From Prorocentrum cordatum (taxonomy: Eukaryota; Sar; Dinophyceae; Prorocentrales; Prorocentraceae), in contig CAUYUJ010015262.1 of the NCBI GenBank assembly GCA_963575745.1, forward strand, positions 20,001 to 84,000: 64,000 nucleotides of DNA. Reading direction: 5' to 3'. The position numbers were made by a program, and so were the translations under genes. This document shows positions 14,080 to 24,779 of the stretch, piece by piece (position 1 is the stretch's first letter; the number at the start of each line of letters is the position of its first letter). Under the pieces are notes generated by a model. The model was not told where the DNA came from and ran no database searches. It saw only the letters and a program-made list of their open reading frames with translations.

Positions 14080-14821
14080 CAGGCACAGGCACGTGATCTT
14101 CGAGGACGGGCGCCCAGAGACGGCTCGAGCGCACGCCCCCCGGCTCGCCCGCACCATTGCGCAGGTCACAGGCAAGCGTTGGGTCGGGGCCAGGACGGGC
14201 CTCTCTCATCCTTTTCCAGATGCGGTTTCGGAGTTCTCGGGCCCAGCCCCAGCCTTCCGGCAGAAGCGGCGGAAGGAGCGGCCGCCGTGGACGGACCTCC
14301 GGGGGGCGCAGGACAAGGATTCGGGAGACATGCCGAGACCAGGCCCTCAGGGGGACCCTAGAAACAGATAGCCTGATCTACAGCCCCATCGAATCAGAGA
14401 AGGGGGTGCCGTGGATTTGTTTCACGCACGGTTCTGGGCTGACGACGTGATATTTTCGAATGTGATCGACCACGGATCGAGCTTGCAAGTGGCGTCTCGG
14501 GTTGAAGATGGCCGTGCTTCCGCCGTCTGGACGGCCTTCGCCAAGGCTGGGCCTCGACCGCTCGGCAATCCGCGCCTGTTCATTGAGGATGGCGGACCTG
14601 AGTTCGACAGACGGTTCGCTCGCGGAAGTTCACAGGCTGGAGAGATGCATCGCGCCGCGCAAGCCGAGGCGGACGCGAGATTTGACATGCCCCAGCACGT
14701 GGAAGATATGGCGACGCGAGTGATCGAGTTCGCGGAGCATGAGAACCCGCCCCATGCAATTGGTCTTTGGCGAAAATCTCCGATTATCATGAGTGATGCC
14801 CATCCAGGGCCCCCGGGCTGA
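14080..14821 (+). pseudogene. Retroviral-type integrase core remnant
   Basis: A frame at 14411-14821 reads VIDHGSSLQVASRV and WTAFAKA, then LFIEDGGPEFDRRF. The DGGPEF segment fits the second catalytic Asp region (D-x-G-x-E-F) of an rve integrase, and the preceding part fits the strand order after the first Asp. Upstream (about 14090-14180) HRHVIFEDGRPETA resembles the linker before the zinc-binding part. The third catalytic Glu region cannot be placed because the frame dissolves. Divergent, broken and not functional. Confidence 0.6.
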
Positions 14822-16185
14822 CAGGACCCGCTTCGACCCCCCATCCGGAGCGGGGCCCCGCCAGGGCCGAGTTTGTCGGAGATCAGGCCGTCCGAGATCG
14901 CCCCAGAGGCCGGCCTTGAAATCGGTGTCTTGGGACCCAATCTTGCAGGCCAGGAGGGCCAAGGATCCCCCCTCTTCGGAAGTTCGCCCCTGGCCACCGA
15001 GCGTTCGCGTGGCGCCAGCTCCCTCAACTGTCTCCCCGCCAGGACTGTCCGGGAATTTTCGGAATCAGGCGTGGAGCGAGGTGTAGTCCAGGAGCGGTTG
15101 TTCTGCATGAGCACGGCACTGCGCGGTGGACGCGCTCGCCGGCCCCAGGCGCGACCCGCGAGCCGTGACGACGAGCTCGGCATGAGATTGCGCGAGGACC
15201 CCCGCTGGCAGGAGCCCCAGCGCCACACGAGAACGAGGCGAGCCGCGGCCGTGGACGTCCACAAAAAAGGAGACCCGTCAGAGGTCGGTTGACAGCAGCT
15301 CCCCACCCGAGATGGCCGGCGCCAAACCGTTCGGGAAGATCGGGCCTTGGCCCCCCAACCCAGGACCAGAGGGGATCGGGGCCCCCGAGCCAAAGCACCG
15401 GGCCAGGGGACAAGCTAGTCTAAGGCCCACGCGTCTGCTCTCCATCGCAGAGGAAAGTGAGATCCCAGTTCTTCTTTTTCTCAGCGGCCGAAGATCAGAG
15501 TGGGCCCCTGGGTCACGGCTCGAACAAAGATTCTCCTCTTCCTACCACTCGTCGCTACCCTCTTCCAATTCCCCCTCGCCAGCCCCCGCGACGAAGGCCA
15601 GCGCAGCTGAGCGACCATCCGGAGCCCGCGCAAGAGGCGAGGGCGGGCCTCGACCCCCATATTGTTCAGCGGCCGAAGGACGGCGGGTCGGAGGCCAAGA
15701 GGCCGAGAGTGGAGACGGATGTGAATTTCTCCCGGCTTGGAGCCCCCCCCTCTGTCGAGCCCCCCCCTTCCCCCGAACGACTCCTCATCTTCTGCCGAAG
15801 GACGCCGCCCGAGGAAGGCGGTCGACCCCGCTGAGTCGGGGGACGAGGGCCGGGCCGAAATGACAAGGGAAATGGGCAGGGCGCACCGACAGGTGGCGGA
15901 GATAGAACAGCGATCGGGGCCTCCCATTTTTCTGTCACCCGGAGCGCGGAGCCGGAGATCCAGGCACGAGTAGTTCCCATGCCAGGCCCATGGATTTCCC
16001 GGCGCAGATCGACCCCGGGGAGGCGCATGGATTTGCCACGCAGAAGCCCCTGAGCGGATTGACTCGCGCCCCCTCTTCCTCGCTTGAGCCCTCGGGATGT
16101 TTCGCGGCGAGTCTAGGGCCCGAGGCGACGAAGAGTCGGCTCTCTTTTTCCAAGGGATCGTCAGATTTCCGACCCTTCAGACCTG

Positions 16186-16735
16186 ATGGAAGTGGAGACT
16201 ATCTTCGGTTCCATGGCCGCGAAGGTGAGTCCCCCCCAGGAAGCGGAAGTTGTGCGGAAGGTGGCACTTGAGCGCGTCATAGAATTTCGAATGGCGCACG
16301 GGCGGTCGTTGGCGACGGGCAAGTTCTCTTTTTCCACCGCTAAATCTCAGCGGCGGCGCACGCAGGGACACCGGGATCCAGATACAGAAGCACTTGAGGC
16401 AGATTCTCCAGCACCCCAGATTAGTTCGATCTTGATATCCTGACAGGTCACCGCGAGCTTGAAGATGAGAGCAGACACCGCCGACGTCAAGATTGCCTTC
16501 TGTCAGCACGACAGCATTTCCAGGGCCGGTGGAGACTTGCTCGTTGAACCGCATGACAGGGCACAAGGCCCACCAGGCAGCTTGATCCATCTTTTGGTTC
16601 AATTGTACAGTCTCGACGACGCCCCTTCAGCGTGGCGTCGCACGGCGGTGAAGAAGAGTCGTTCGGTCCGGGGCTTGCGACGTCTTTGCTGGAACCATCT
16701 TGGCCCGTTGATAGGCCAAATACGGCTCTGACAAG
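16186..16735 (+). pseudogene. Copia reverse transcriptase remnant, fingers and palm
   Basis: A first frame (16186-16443) ends near the GHRDPDTEAL segment, matching the copia 'GF.DPD...' region before the palm. After TGA a second frame (16459-16731) gives TADVKIAFCQHD, matching the D-x-K-T-A-F-L-Q-G motif that holds the first catalytic Asp. GDLLVEPHD, GSLIHLLVQLYSLDDAPSAW follows, matching the '...YGLDDAPAAW' region. The later x-x-D-D strand is lost. Order and spacing support a copia RT, clearly dead. Confidence 0.65.
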
Positions 16736-16741
16736 AAGATT

Positions 16742-17215
16742 ATGATATCGATGTTCTTGGGGTCGCTGAATCTCCCGCGCGTCCAGGGGGAAATCGGAAA
16801 CCACATGGCCTCGAGAAATTTACAAGTAGGCCCATGCGTGGGAAGCACCGGACTGTCATCTGGAGCATGTAGTTTATGCCGGTTGGAGATTCTTTTTGTC
16901 AGACGTCAAGGCGGTGGTAGATATGGAGAAATACATGTTGGATGAGTCACCCCTACGAAGATGGAGCGTGTACGATTTGGCGACAAGAACACCCCGCCCT
17001 TCGGGGGCGATTTTAAGGCGCTGCGATCGCTCAACTATCTATAAACTGACTTGGGTAGGTCGTGAGTGTCGCCCCCAATTTTCTGGAGTTGATATCATCC
17101 TGGCCTCTAGGTTGGTCGCTCCTATGGCGTTGGACACGGTGTGCGCGAACGAATACAGCGTTCGCGACGTACTCCGACGCGGGGGGTCGGGGCCAGTGCG
17201 AGGATGAACGACGTG
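16742..17215 (+). pseudogene. Copia RT C-terminal and connection remnant
   Basis: VVDMEKYMLDE at about 16910-16945 fits the 'VDMEKF..E' segment before the RT thumb in dinoflagellate copia proteins. LTWVGRECRPQFSG and ASRL (17047-17115) fit the '.L.WVARQTRPD...SLL.S' connection segment. Several frames are used. It continues the RT remnant without large gaps. Confidence 0.5.
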
Positions 17216-17604
17216 ATCAAGTTGCCCGAAGACCCCATTCAATGAGTTTGGATGATCCTCACGGCCTGGGCGTCTGTTCTCGATTGGCGCAGTTGCAAGC
17301 TGAAGCGGAAAGCCGCCTGTACCCTGGCCAGTTGAATTTGTTCGGCGACAGTGGCCAAGATTGAATACTGTCACGCGCTACACCATGACGCGATGTTCCA
17401 CGATGTGGACGCGCCTGATTGCTTTTGAAGGCCGCAAGTATGTTTACCGCAGCGCTGCGTTTCCAGCGTGAGTTCGGGAGTGGACGTGAGACTTAGCTTC
17501 ACGCAGTCGATGCTAAGTTAGTGCAAGATATGATGACGATGATGATGATGATGATGATGACGATGATATAGGAGGGCAATGTTTCGAAGGACCGACGCAC
17601 GGGG

Positions 17605-17871
17605 ATGGAGTTTGCCATCCTATTTGGGAATCTGGCCAAGGCCAACGGGGCGATCCGCTGGGTTCCTCATTCTAAGATGTTGGTAGATACGCTGGCGAAT
17701 GACGACATTGGCCGGTGCTCTCCCCAGGTACTGTCCCAGGGCCGACTATTGCCAGTAGACGAACGGCAGAGGTCGAGGGAAGTCGAGGTCCGAACGAGAA
17801 CCCTTGCACGCAAGGACGGCAGCAATCGTCCACCACGTGGCCTGTCCGGACAGCCTGTGAGGCCCCTCTAG
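17605..17871 (+). pseudogene. Copia RNase H C-terminal remnant
   Basis: RTGMEFAIL, IRWVPHSKMLVDTL and DDIGRC match the terminal RNase H segment of copia polyproteins, where 'R.GIE...L...G...RWVPH..M.AD.LTK' is typical; the usual 'ADGLTK' has become VDTLAN. The frame then runs on without motif to 17871. A GAT microsatellite at about 17532-17572 interrupts the upstream part of the domain. Confidence 0.6.
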
Positions 17872-19030
17872 ACGTTTCAGAGCCCTCTTAGGACCGTCTT
17901 GCCGTGCCCCTGGGCCGTTAATATAATTTCTGGGGCCTTCGTGGGGCACTTGAAGGCCGTCGTGGAACCTTTTGGAGAGTCTCTTGGGGTGCCAGAGGTC
18001 GATCTTGGAGGTTTACTAGGCCGTTGTGGGCCTCGCGGAAGCCCAAGAAGCGAATATGCTGAAAGTCTACGTTTGCCCTAGGTAATGGGACGGTTTTTGC
18101 TTCTGGAGGCCTGTTTGGAGCGCCTCGTCGTCGCGTATGCAAACGTCTTGGACGCCCATGGGGCTGTCTGGAGATTTGGACCGAATCGTCCCCCGCGTGG
18201 GCCGTCCGGACAGCCTTTGGGAACCCTTTTGGCCCGTTTCGGAACCTTCTTGGGACCGTCCTGCGGCTTTCTTGGGTCGTCCCTATGGTTTTTGGGGCCT
18301 TCGTGGGGCACCCGGAGGCCATCTTGGAACCTTCTTGGGGGCCTCTTCGGTTGGCTTGTGTCGATCTTGGAGGTTTATTGGGCCGTTGTGGGCTTCGTGA
18401 AAGCCCAAGAAGCGAATGTGCTGAAAATATCCTTCTTACCTAGGGAATGGGACGGGTTTTGCTTGTGGAGGCCTTCTTGGAGCGCCTCGTGGTCGCGTTT
18501 TCAAACCTCTTGGACACCCATGGGGCCGTCTGGCGGCGATCTTGGGCGGTTTGGACCGAGTCCTTCCCCGCGTGGGTCGTCCGGACAGCTTTGGGGGGTC
18601 CTCTTGCTTTGTTTTGGAGCCATTTTGGGACCGTCCTGCGGCTTTCCTAAGCCGTTGCTATGGTTTCTGGGGCTTTCGTGGATCGCTTGGACGCCGTGTT
18701 GGAACTTTTTGGGGAGCCTTTTGGGCTGGCGAGGGTCGATCTTGGAGGCTTCTTGGGCCGTTTTGCGCCGCGTGCAAGCCGAATGGGCGAATGTGGTGAA
18801 AATGTACGTTGGCCCTAGGGAATGGGACGATTTTTGCTTCTGGAGGGCCTCTTTGGGGTGCCTCGCAATATTGTTTCAAACGTCTTGGGGACTTATGGAG
18901 CCGTGTGGAGGCAATCTTCGGCGTTTTGGGGCGATCTCTCGTCGATTCGTAACTCTCTTGGACCGTTATGGGAACCTTTAGAACCTTTTTGGCCCGTTTT
19001 GGGGCCTCCTGAGGCTCCAAGTGTGCGGAT
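17872..19030 (+). repeat. About 360-377-bp tandem repeat, three units, CTTGGGG-rich
   Basis: The segment CTAGG(T/G)AATGGGACG, followed by a TGGAGG-rich stretch and a GCCTCGT-type stretch, recurs at about 18060, 18420 and 18797. Within units the sequence is made of CTTGGGACC-like words. A 298-codon frame runs through the units, but its Trp/Gly/Leu-rich content only follows the repeat and I do not treat it as a gene. Confidence 0.7.
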
Positions 19031-20225
19031 GATGGATTGCCCCCCCCTCTCCAAATCGGCTGGACCAGGCCCCTTGGGCAGGGGTTTGGGGAGGGGAAAG
19101 CATCTCACACGCCGTGACCCCAAGGGGTCGGCGGATTTGCCTCGGTCGCTATGGTTTCTTTATTATTCCATTTCTTTTGCATGATGCATGTCGCCGTGAT
19201 TTTCCTTGCATATCCTCTTTATGGGCGGTCGTTCCGGAACCCTCCGGCCGCTGTTAGGGGGCAACATTTGTAAGAAGGTTCGACAGTGGGGAAACCCACC
19301 TTGTTATTTGTTCTCTTCTGATGATGTGTCATACAGATTTGGCGCGACACTGAATGTAGTGTAACATCGCAAAGTTGTTGACAAAAGCGCAGAATGTAGA
19401 GAGTTGTGTCTGTTACCACTTTTGCCCAAGACAGAATGTAGAGAGTTGTGTCTGTTACCACTTTTGCCCAAGACCCGCAATCCTCGTTCCGATCGGTCTT
19501 GCTGCAACCAGGTTCCACAATGACTTCTATCCAGCGGCATGTAATCCATTGGGCCCATCACGCCCCCCTGTTTGGGTTGTGTGCCAGAGGCCTTTTGGAT
19601 CCCGGTTGGGGTCTTTTAGGATGCCTCACGAGGGTATTTTGGGGGCTGCCTTGAAGCCTCAGGGAGCTTGTCGGTGGGCATATTCGCGGTTTGGGGAGCA
19701 ATCTTCGGGGGAGAGATCCCCAATGCCCCGTCATCCTCCATCTTGGACTCTAAGACATTGCATGCGGTTGTCTTCTTTCGCACATAACTGAATCGAAGGT
19801 GTGGTAACAAAGACATCGCACAAGGTAGTGCGTCGCAAATATAATACTGCACCCTCGATCAACAGACGATTAGATGTTGCTGTCTGGACCGCCCGTCGGA
19901 ATCGTTGAAACCGTTATGGTCGATAGTGCCAGAGGACGCCGTCAAATTCAAATCGGATTATGTTGTACATTATTTACGGAGCGCGGGCACTGGCATCGGA
20001 GTCCCACGTTACGATGTTTCGGAATATCCAGCATGGGAGAACTCGGCTAAGGTGTGATTGTATACATTCAGACACATGTATATCTCGGAATAAATTGGGG
20101 GAGGACCCAGAGCGATCCAAGACGGCCCAAGACGTTCAGCCCGCAAGCGACCGAGCCCAAGATTTATTGTTGGGCTGTCTGGGGTTTCCGAGACGCTTGG
20201 AGTCGGCCCAGGATCGCCGCGAGAC
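19031..20225. other. No gene recognised
   Basis: Apart from the perfect 42-bp duplication at 19391-19474 and some CTTGGGG-like words at 19580-19700, this stretch shows only short overlapping frames. It is less GC-rich than its surroundings. Confidence 0.6.
19391..19474. repeat. Perfect 42-bp tandem duplication
   Basis: The 42 bases 19391-19432 (starting AGAATGTAGAGAGTTGTG, ending TTTGCCCAAGAC) are repeated without change at 19433-19474. A shorter related GAATGTAGTGTAAC lies just upstream (about 19351). Identity implies a recent event or an assembly artefact. Confidence 0.95.
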
Positions 20226-20318
20226 TTTTTTCCCAACCATCCTGTGGTGTTGGGTCCTCGTTTTGAAGAGACGGTGCCCCGCGTTCTCCTTCCTTCCTCC
20301 CGCTGCCTCCTCCCCCCT

Positions 20319-20320
20319 CC

Positions 20321-20379
<59 letters not shown>
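20319..20379. repeat. (ATC)n microsatellite
   Basis: About 20 ATC triplets at the start of element B, where element A has only a short ATCACC run. Poly-Ile, Asp and Met frames are artefacts. Confidence 0.95.
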
Positions 20380-20394
20380 ACACCCATTTTGCGG

Positions 20395-22690
20395 CACACC
20401 CCTCAACACGTTTCGTGGCCCCATATGGGAGCTCCAACGAAGGCCCCAGTGCCACCGTCCACATGTGCTCCCCACACCGATTGCGGCACACCCCTCACAC
20501 GTTTCGTGGCCCCGTAGGGAGTCCACCGAAGGCCCCATTGCCACCGTCCACATGCGTCCCCCACACCCATTTCGGCACATCCCTCATACGTTTCGTGCTC
20601 CATAGGGAGCTTCCACCGAAGGCACCCGTGCCCCGGCCGCCTGGTCCCCCACGACCCATTTCGGCACACCCCTCACACGCTTCGTGGCTCCATAGGGAGC
20701 TCCCCGAGGCCCCGTGGGCAACGCGCCGCATGCGTCCCCCACACCCATTTCGGCACACCCCTCACACGTTTCGTGGCTCCATAGGGAGCTCCACCGAAGG
20801 CCCCAGTGCCCGCGTCCGCATGCGTCACCCACACCCATGTCGGCACACCCCTCACACGTTTCGTGGCTCCATAGGGAGCTCCACCGAAGGCCCCAGTGCC
20901 CGCGCCCGCATGCGTCAGCCACACCCATTTCGGCACACCCCTCACACGTTCCGTGGCTCCATAGGGAGTTCCGCCGAAGGCCCCAGTGCCCGCGCCAGCA
21001 TGCGTCACCCACACCCATTTCGGCACACCCCATCACACGCTTCGTGGCTCCATAGGAGCTCCACCGAAGGCCCCAGTGCCCCGCGGCCGCAATGCGTCCC
21101 CCACCCCCCTTTCGGCACACCCCATCACACGTTCGTGGTCTCCATACGGAGCTCCACCGAAGGCCCCAGTGCCCGCGGCCGCATGCGTCCCCCACCCCCC
21201 TTTCGGCACACCCCTCACACGTTTCGTGGCTCCATAGGGAGCTCCACCGAAGGCCCCAGTGCCCGCGGCCGAATGCGTCCCCCACACCCATTTCGGCACA
21301 CCCCTCACACGTTTCGTGGCTCCATAGGGAGCTCCACCGAAGGCCCCAGTGCCCGCGGCCGCATGCGTCCCCCACACCCATTTCGGCACACCCCGCACAC
21401 GTTTCGTGGCTCCATAGGGAGCTCCACCGAAGGCCCCAGTGGCCGCGGCCGCATGCGTCACCCACACCCATTTCGGCACACCCCTCACACGTTTCGTGGC
21501 TCCATAGGGAGCTCCACCGAAGGCCCCAGTGCCCGCGGCCGCATGCGTCCACCACACCCATTTCGGCACACCCCTCACACGTTTCGTGGCTCCATAGGGA
21601 GCTCCACCGAAGGCCCCAGTGCCCGCGGCCGCATGCGTCCCCCACACCCATTTCGGCACACCCCTCACACGTTTCGTGGCTCCATAGGGAGCTCCACCGA
21701 AGGCCCCAGTGCCCGCGCCCGCATGCGTCAGCCACACCCATTTCGGCACACCCTCACACGCTTCGTGGCTCCATAGGGAGCTCCACCGAAGGCCCCAGTG
21801 CCCGCGCCCGCATGCGTCACCCGCACCCATTTCGGCACACCCCTCACACGTTTCGTGGCTCCATAGGGAACTCCACCGAAGGCCCCATTGCCCGCGCCCA
21901 CATGCGTCACCCACACCCATTTCGGCACACCCCTCACACGTTTCGTGGCCCCATAGGGAGCTCCGCCGAAGGCACCAGTGCCCGCGCCCGCATGCGTCAC
22001 CCGCACACATTTCGGCACACCCTTCACGCGTTTCGTGGCTGCATAGGGAGCTCCACCGAAGGCCCAGTGCCCGCGCCCGCATGCGTCAGCCACACCCATT
22101 TCGGCGCACCCCTCACACGTTTCGTGGCTCCATAGGGAGCTCCACCGAAGGCCCCAGTGCGCCGCGCCGCATGCGTCCGCCCACACCCATTCTAGATTTC
22201 GGCCCACCCCTCACACGCTTCGTGGCTCCATAGGGAGCTCCAACCGAAGTCCCAGTGCCCGCGGCCGCAATGCGTCCCCTCACACCCATTTCGGGCACAG
22301 ATGTGAAGGGCCCCCTCACAACTTTTTCGTGGCTCCATAGGGAGCTCCAACCGAAGGCCCCAAGTTCCCGCGCCGCAATGCGTCCCCCACATAACCCATG
22401 TTCGGCACACCCCCTCACCGTTTTGCGTGCTCCATAGGGAGGCTCCACGAAGCCCCAGTGCCGCGGCCGCTATGCGTCCCCACAACAACCCATTTAGCAC
22501 ACCCCAGTGCAGCGCTTCGTTTGCTCATAGGGAGCTCCACCGAACGCCGCAGTGGCTGCGCTCGCATGCGGTTCCACACCCCATTTCGGCACACCCCTCA
22601 CACGCTTCGTGGCTCCATAGGGAGCTCCACCGAAGGCCCCAGTGCCCGCCGCCCGCATGCGTCACCCCCACCCATTTCGGCACACACACC
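20395..22690. repeat. 90-bp tandem array, about 25 units
   Basis: Units contain GTTTCGTGGCTCCATAGGGA, GCTCCACCGAAGGCCCCAGT, a GCGGCCGC or GCGCCCGC block, GCATGCGTC and CATTTCGGCACACCCCTC. From 21301 to 21661 the period is exactly 90 bp. Because 90 is a multiple of three, long frames stay open on both strands (up to about 510 codons); their content follows the repeat and I reject them as genes. The outermost units (20395-20750, 22190-22690) are more diverged, as expected for an array homogenised from its middle. Confidence 0.92.
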
Positions 22691-22711
22691 CCGCATTTCT
22701 CGCACGGCAGG

Positions 22712-23176
22712 GTCATCACCGCGGTGGCGTGCCAGGGGCGCACCATGCGCGAAGGCGACGGGGCGGGGGAACGGCGCTCCGGGGGCGGCCAGACCTCCGG
22801 TGCGCGAGCAGTCCGCGGCCAGACCATCTCTCGGTCCTGTGGACTCTCGCCCTGGGCCGTCGGCTGCCCGGCGCGCTGCTCCCTCGGTCGACGTCGCCCA
22901 GGCGTGATCCTGGATTGCGGCCGCCACGAGGTAGGGAACGGCAAAAAGGAGGACGACGACTGGTGGCTGGAGCTCTACGCGCTGCTCTCGCGCGCCACGC
23001 GCCACGAGGACCTCCTGCTCATGCGGGCGCCGCGCATCGAGTTCTTCCTGGCAGGGCCGCCGCAGGGCTTGCGGAAGCAGCTGGAGCAGTTTGCGGCGCG
23101 CACGAAGCGGTGCAGGAGGGAAGCGACGTCCCTCGCCAGGGAGCTCGGCTTCACCGAGTTCATCCGCGAGGCCTGA
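22712..23176 (+). CDS. Pif1-like helicase C-terminal region, two exons, partial
   Basis: Exon 1 (about 22712-22754) encodes VITAVACQGRTMREG, the motif V region (compare SQGQTLRKG in the copy at 2451-3173). Exon 2 (22902-23176) encodes VILDCGRHE, then DDWWLELYALLSRAT (motif VI), LLLMRAPRIEFFLAGPP and a tail that ends in TGA. Joining the exons restores Gly-Val-Ile-Leu-Asp-Cys exactly where the intronless paralogue has Gly-Val-Thr-Ile-Asp-Cys. Exon 1 is preceded by CACGGCAG-G, a plausible 3' splice site right after the 90-bp array, so the array may sit in an intron. No 5' part with the ATP-binding motifs is present. It could be a captured 3' gene fragment or the end of a gene extending through element B. 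Confidence 0.6.
   Translation, partial: VITAVACQGRTMREGDGAGERRSGGGQTSGARAVRGQTISRSCGLSPWAVGCPARCSLGRRRPGVILDCGRHEVGNGKKEDDDWWLELYALLSRATRHEDLLLMRAPRIEFFLAGPPQGLRKQLEQFAARTKRCRREATSLARELGFTEFIREA
22755..22901 (+). other. 147-bp GC-AG intron
   Basis: It starts GCGACGGGG after exon GAAG and ends CGCCCAG before exon GCGTG. Removing it joins GAAG+GCGTG into Glu-Gly-Val in frame with the paralogue. GC donors and an AG-G acceptor are common in dinoflagellates. AGGC is present at both boundaries, so the exact cut can slide by a few bases. The intron has 49 codons without a stop, so an unspliced product would stay open. Confidence 0.65.
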
Positions 23177-23229
23177 CCTGAGGAGCGTCTCCCCCGAGCC
23201 GCGCCTTCTCTCGACTGCCCGACTAATTG

Positions 23230-23560
23230 TTTGGCCTCGCGCCGCGGACGACCCGCGCGCGTCGCTGGGACCCTCTCGGGGCGTGTTTGGCCTCGCGCCG
23301 CGGACGACCCGCGCGCGTCGCTGGGACCCTCTCGGGGCGACCAGCGCGCGTCGCGGGAACTCCGTGCTGCGGGGGGCCCGGCGCCTCGTTCGCCCGCCGT
23401 CGCTCTGCCCAGCGGTCAGAGACTTGCCCGCTATCAGCCAGCCAGTTAGCTAGTCAGCTCTCTCTGCTTCGCGCAGCTGACGACCCGCGCGCGTCGCTGG
23501 GACCCCGCCCGGGGCGACCAGCGCGCGTCGCGGGGACTCCGCGCTGCGCTGCGCCCGCAG
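23230..23560. repeat. GC-rich tandem repeat of about 50 bp, three to four copies
   Basis: GCCGCGGACGACCCGCGCGC, then GTCGCTGGGACCCTCTCGGG, occurs at about 23237 and 23291, with shorter or diverged copies near 23340 and 23480. It lies directly 3' of the helicase stop codon inside element B. Confidence 0.8.
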
Positions 23561-24139
23561 CCTTGGATTTTGGAGTGCGCGGGCAAAGAGGAAGGACGAG
23601 AAGAGCCGAAAGCGGGCGCGATCCTCGCAAGAGGCGTGCCGACATGGGCGTCGCGACGTGCGGACGCTGCCGTCGGGGTTCCCGCGAAAGCTGCCTGCGG
23701 CGGCCACGCCCAGTGTCACGTGTGTTCGGACAGGCATGCTCGAACCATTCACATTCATATACACTTACACTAGGCGTTTCCATGATCGCACTCATGCAAA
23801 TATATTCACTCGCGCGCAGACCCATTCATACTCAGATTCCCTCGCGCTCTGACTCACCCGCGTTTTTTCTCTCGTAATCAGATCTATCGTATTCCTTTGC
23901 GTTGTGTACCCCGCCACATTTCGGCACACCCCTCATGCGGTTCGTGGCCCCATAGGGAGCGCCACCGCGATACTCACAACTGCATATGGTTGGGTCCTTC
24001 GCCAGGATAATTTTCATAGGGTAGTATTATCTGCCTCGCGAATGCTTGATGCCTCACCACACAGCTTCCTGCTAAAGCAGGACGAACAGAAGCACAATCA
24101 GCTGCAGGGCGCAGCCAGGAAAGGCAGCCCACTTCAAAC

Positions 24140-24770
24140 ACCTTAAGGGAGGAGAGCGAGAGGGGAAGAAGGGAGGGAAGGAGGGAAGGAGGGAGAAAGA
24201 GAGAGTAACAGCAACGACAACGACACAAGAGAGGGAGGGGGGAGAGGAGGAGGAAGGGGAGGGAGGAGGGGGGAGGGGGCCAAGCCCCAAGCAGGCACCG
24301 CGCCGAGCGCGCACCAAGCGATCCACGCAAGGCGGCGAGACACGACAGCAGCAGGAAGAGAGAGACAGAGATAGGTGAAGGAGGGGAAGGACAAGGGGAA
24401 GAGGGAAGGAAAGGGGGAGAGGACAGACGAGACTAACCACACCAGTCGCGTAGAGCACGCAAAGGATGATCGTGCAAGGATCGACGCCAAGAGTACAAGC
24501 CAGTCCAGTCGTCGTGCCCCTCCAGAGCCCAAACTCGCAAGAGGCAAGACAAGCGTTGTTGGAAGATCTTGACTTTAGGAGCGGCAACGATGAAATCCAG
24601 AAGAAGATTATAAAGCCGGACGCCTCCGAGGGCAGACTGCAGCACGTAATTGGGCGAGCGCCACCCGCACGAATCTTTCAAATGACGATGATGACGGCGA
24701 GAAGAGCAAGGAGGAGGAGGAGGAGAGCGGTCGAGGTGGAAAAAAACCTTCAACATGCCGGGTCCCTGGG
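24140..24770 (-). mobile_element. 5'-truncated LINE-type element, RT C-terminus plus 3' UTR
   Basis: On the minus strand, about 24760 down to 24433 encodes the end of a non-LTR reverse transcriptase: LKVFFHLDRSPPPPPCSSRR, HHRHLKDS, PNYVLQSALGGVRLYNLL, KIFQQRLSCLLR, HPLRALRDWCG, stop. The same series (FFSVDSS, HFRHLRDPC, ALGGTRVYNLLPDS, LFQRLLCKLL) ends the RT at 58047-59840. Beyond the stop, 24432-24140 is pyrimidine-rich on this strand, like the 3' UTRs of the full-length relatives. The catalytic domain is absent. Its 5' edge abuts the plus-strand fragment next to it. Confidence 0.7.
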
Positions 24771-24779
24771 GATGGTCCT

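Larger units (their letters stand above)
12546..17871 (+). mobile_element. Decayed Ty1/copia-type retrotransposon with PPC domain
   Basis: Recognisable pieces occur in normal order on the plus strand: an Ala/Pro-rich Gag-like part (12546-13381), a PPC-type domain (13382-14036), integrase (14080-14821), RT (16186-16735 and 16742-17215) and RNase H (17605-17871). Reading frames change many times and contain stops, so nothing here can encode an active polyprotein. The stretch 14822-16180 has no clear motif and would cover the integrase tail and the linker. LTRs were not identified. It belongs to a different copia lineage from the well-preserved element at 40-46 kb, which lacks the PPC part. Confidence 0.7.
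20226..24022 (+). mobile_element. Composite repeat element B carrying a helicase C-terminus
   Basis: Both edges match element A: TTTTTTCCCAACCATCCTG at the left and CTGCATATGGTTGGGTC at the right. The interior holds an ATC microsatellite, a 90-bp array of about 25 units, the helicase fragment 22712-23176, a GC-rich short tandem repeat (23230-23560) and a unique part shared with element A (about 23575-23960). A last partial array unit (GTGGCCCCATAGGGAGCGCC) lies next to the right edge, as in A. A helicase segment inside a repeat-rich element with fixed ends would fit a Helitron-like or gene-capturing element, but typical Helitron ends were not confirmed. Confidence 0.55.

Noticed and set aside
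18085-18981. 298-codon Trp/Gly/Leu-rich frame
   Set aside because: Runs through a 360-377-bp tandem repeat of CTTGGGG words; similar frames occur wherever this word is repeated (5.3, 27.3, 51-54 kb).
20244-22233. Frames up to about 510 codons on both strands
   Set aside because: A 90-bp period keeps every frame open; peptide repeats such as HASPTPISAHPSHVSWLHRE mirror the DNA unit and differ by frame.
22755-22901. Reading the helicase fragment as one uninterrupted 249-codon protein
   Set aside because: The frame is open, but the 49 extra codons interrupt a motif that is continuous in the paralogue, and the boundaries fit splice sites, so an intron is the better reading.
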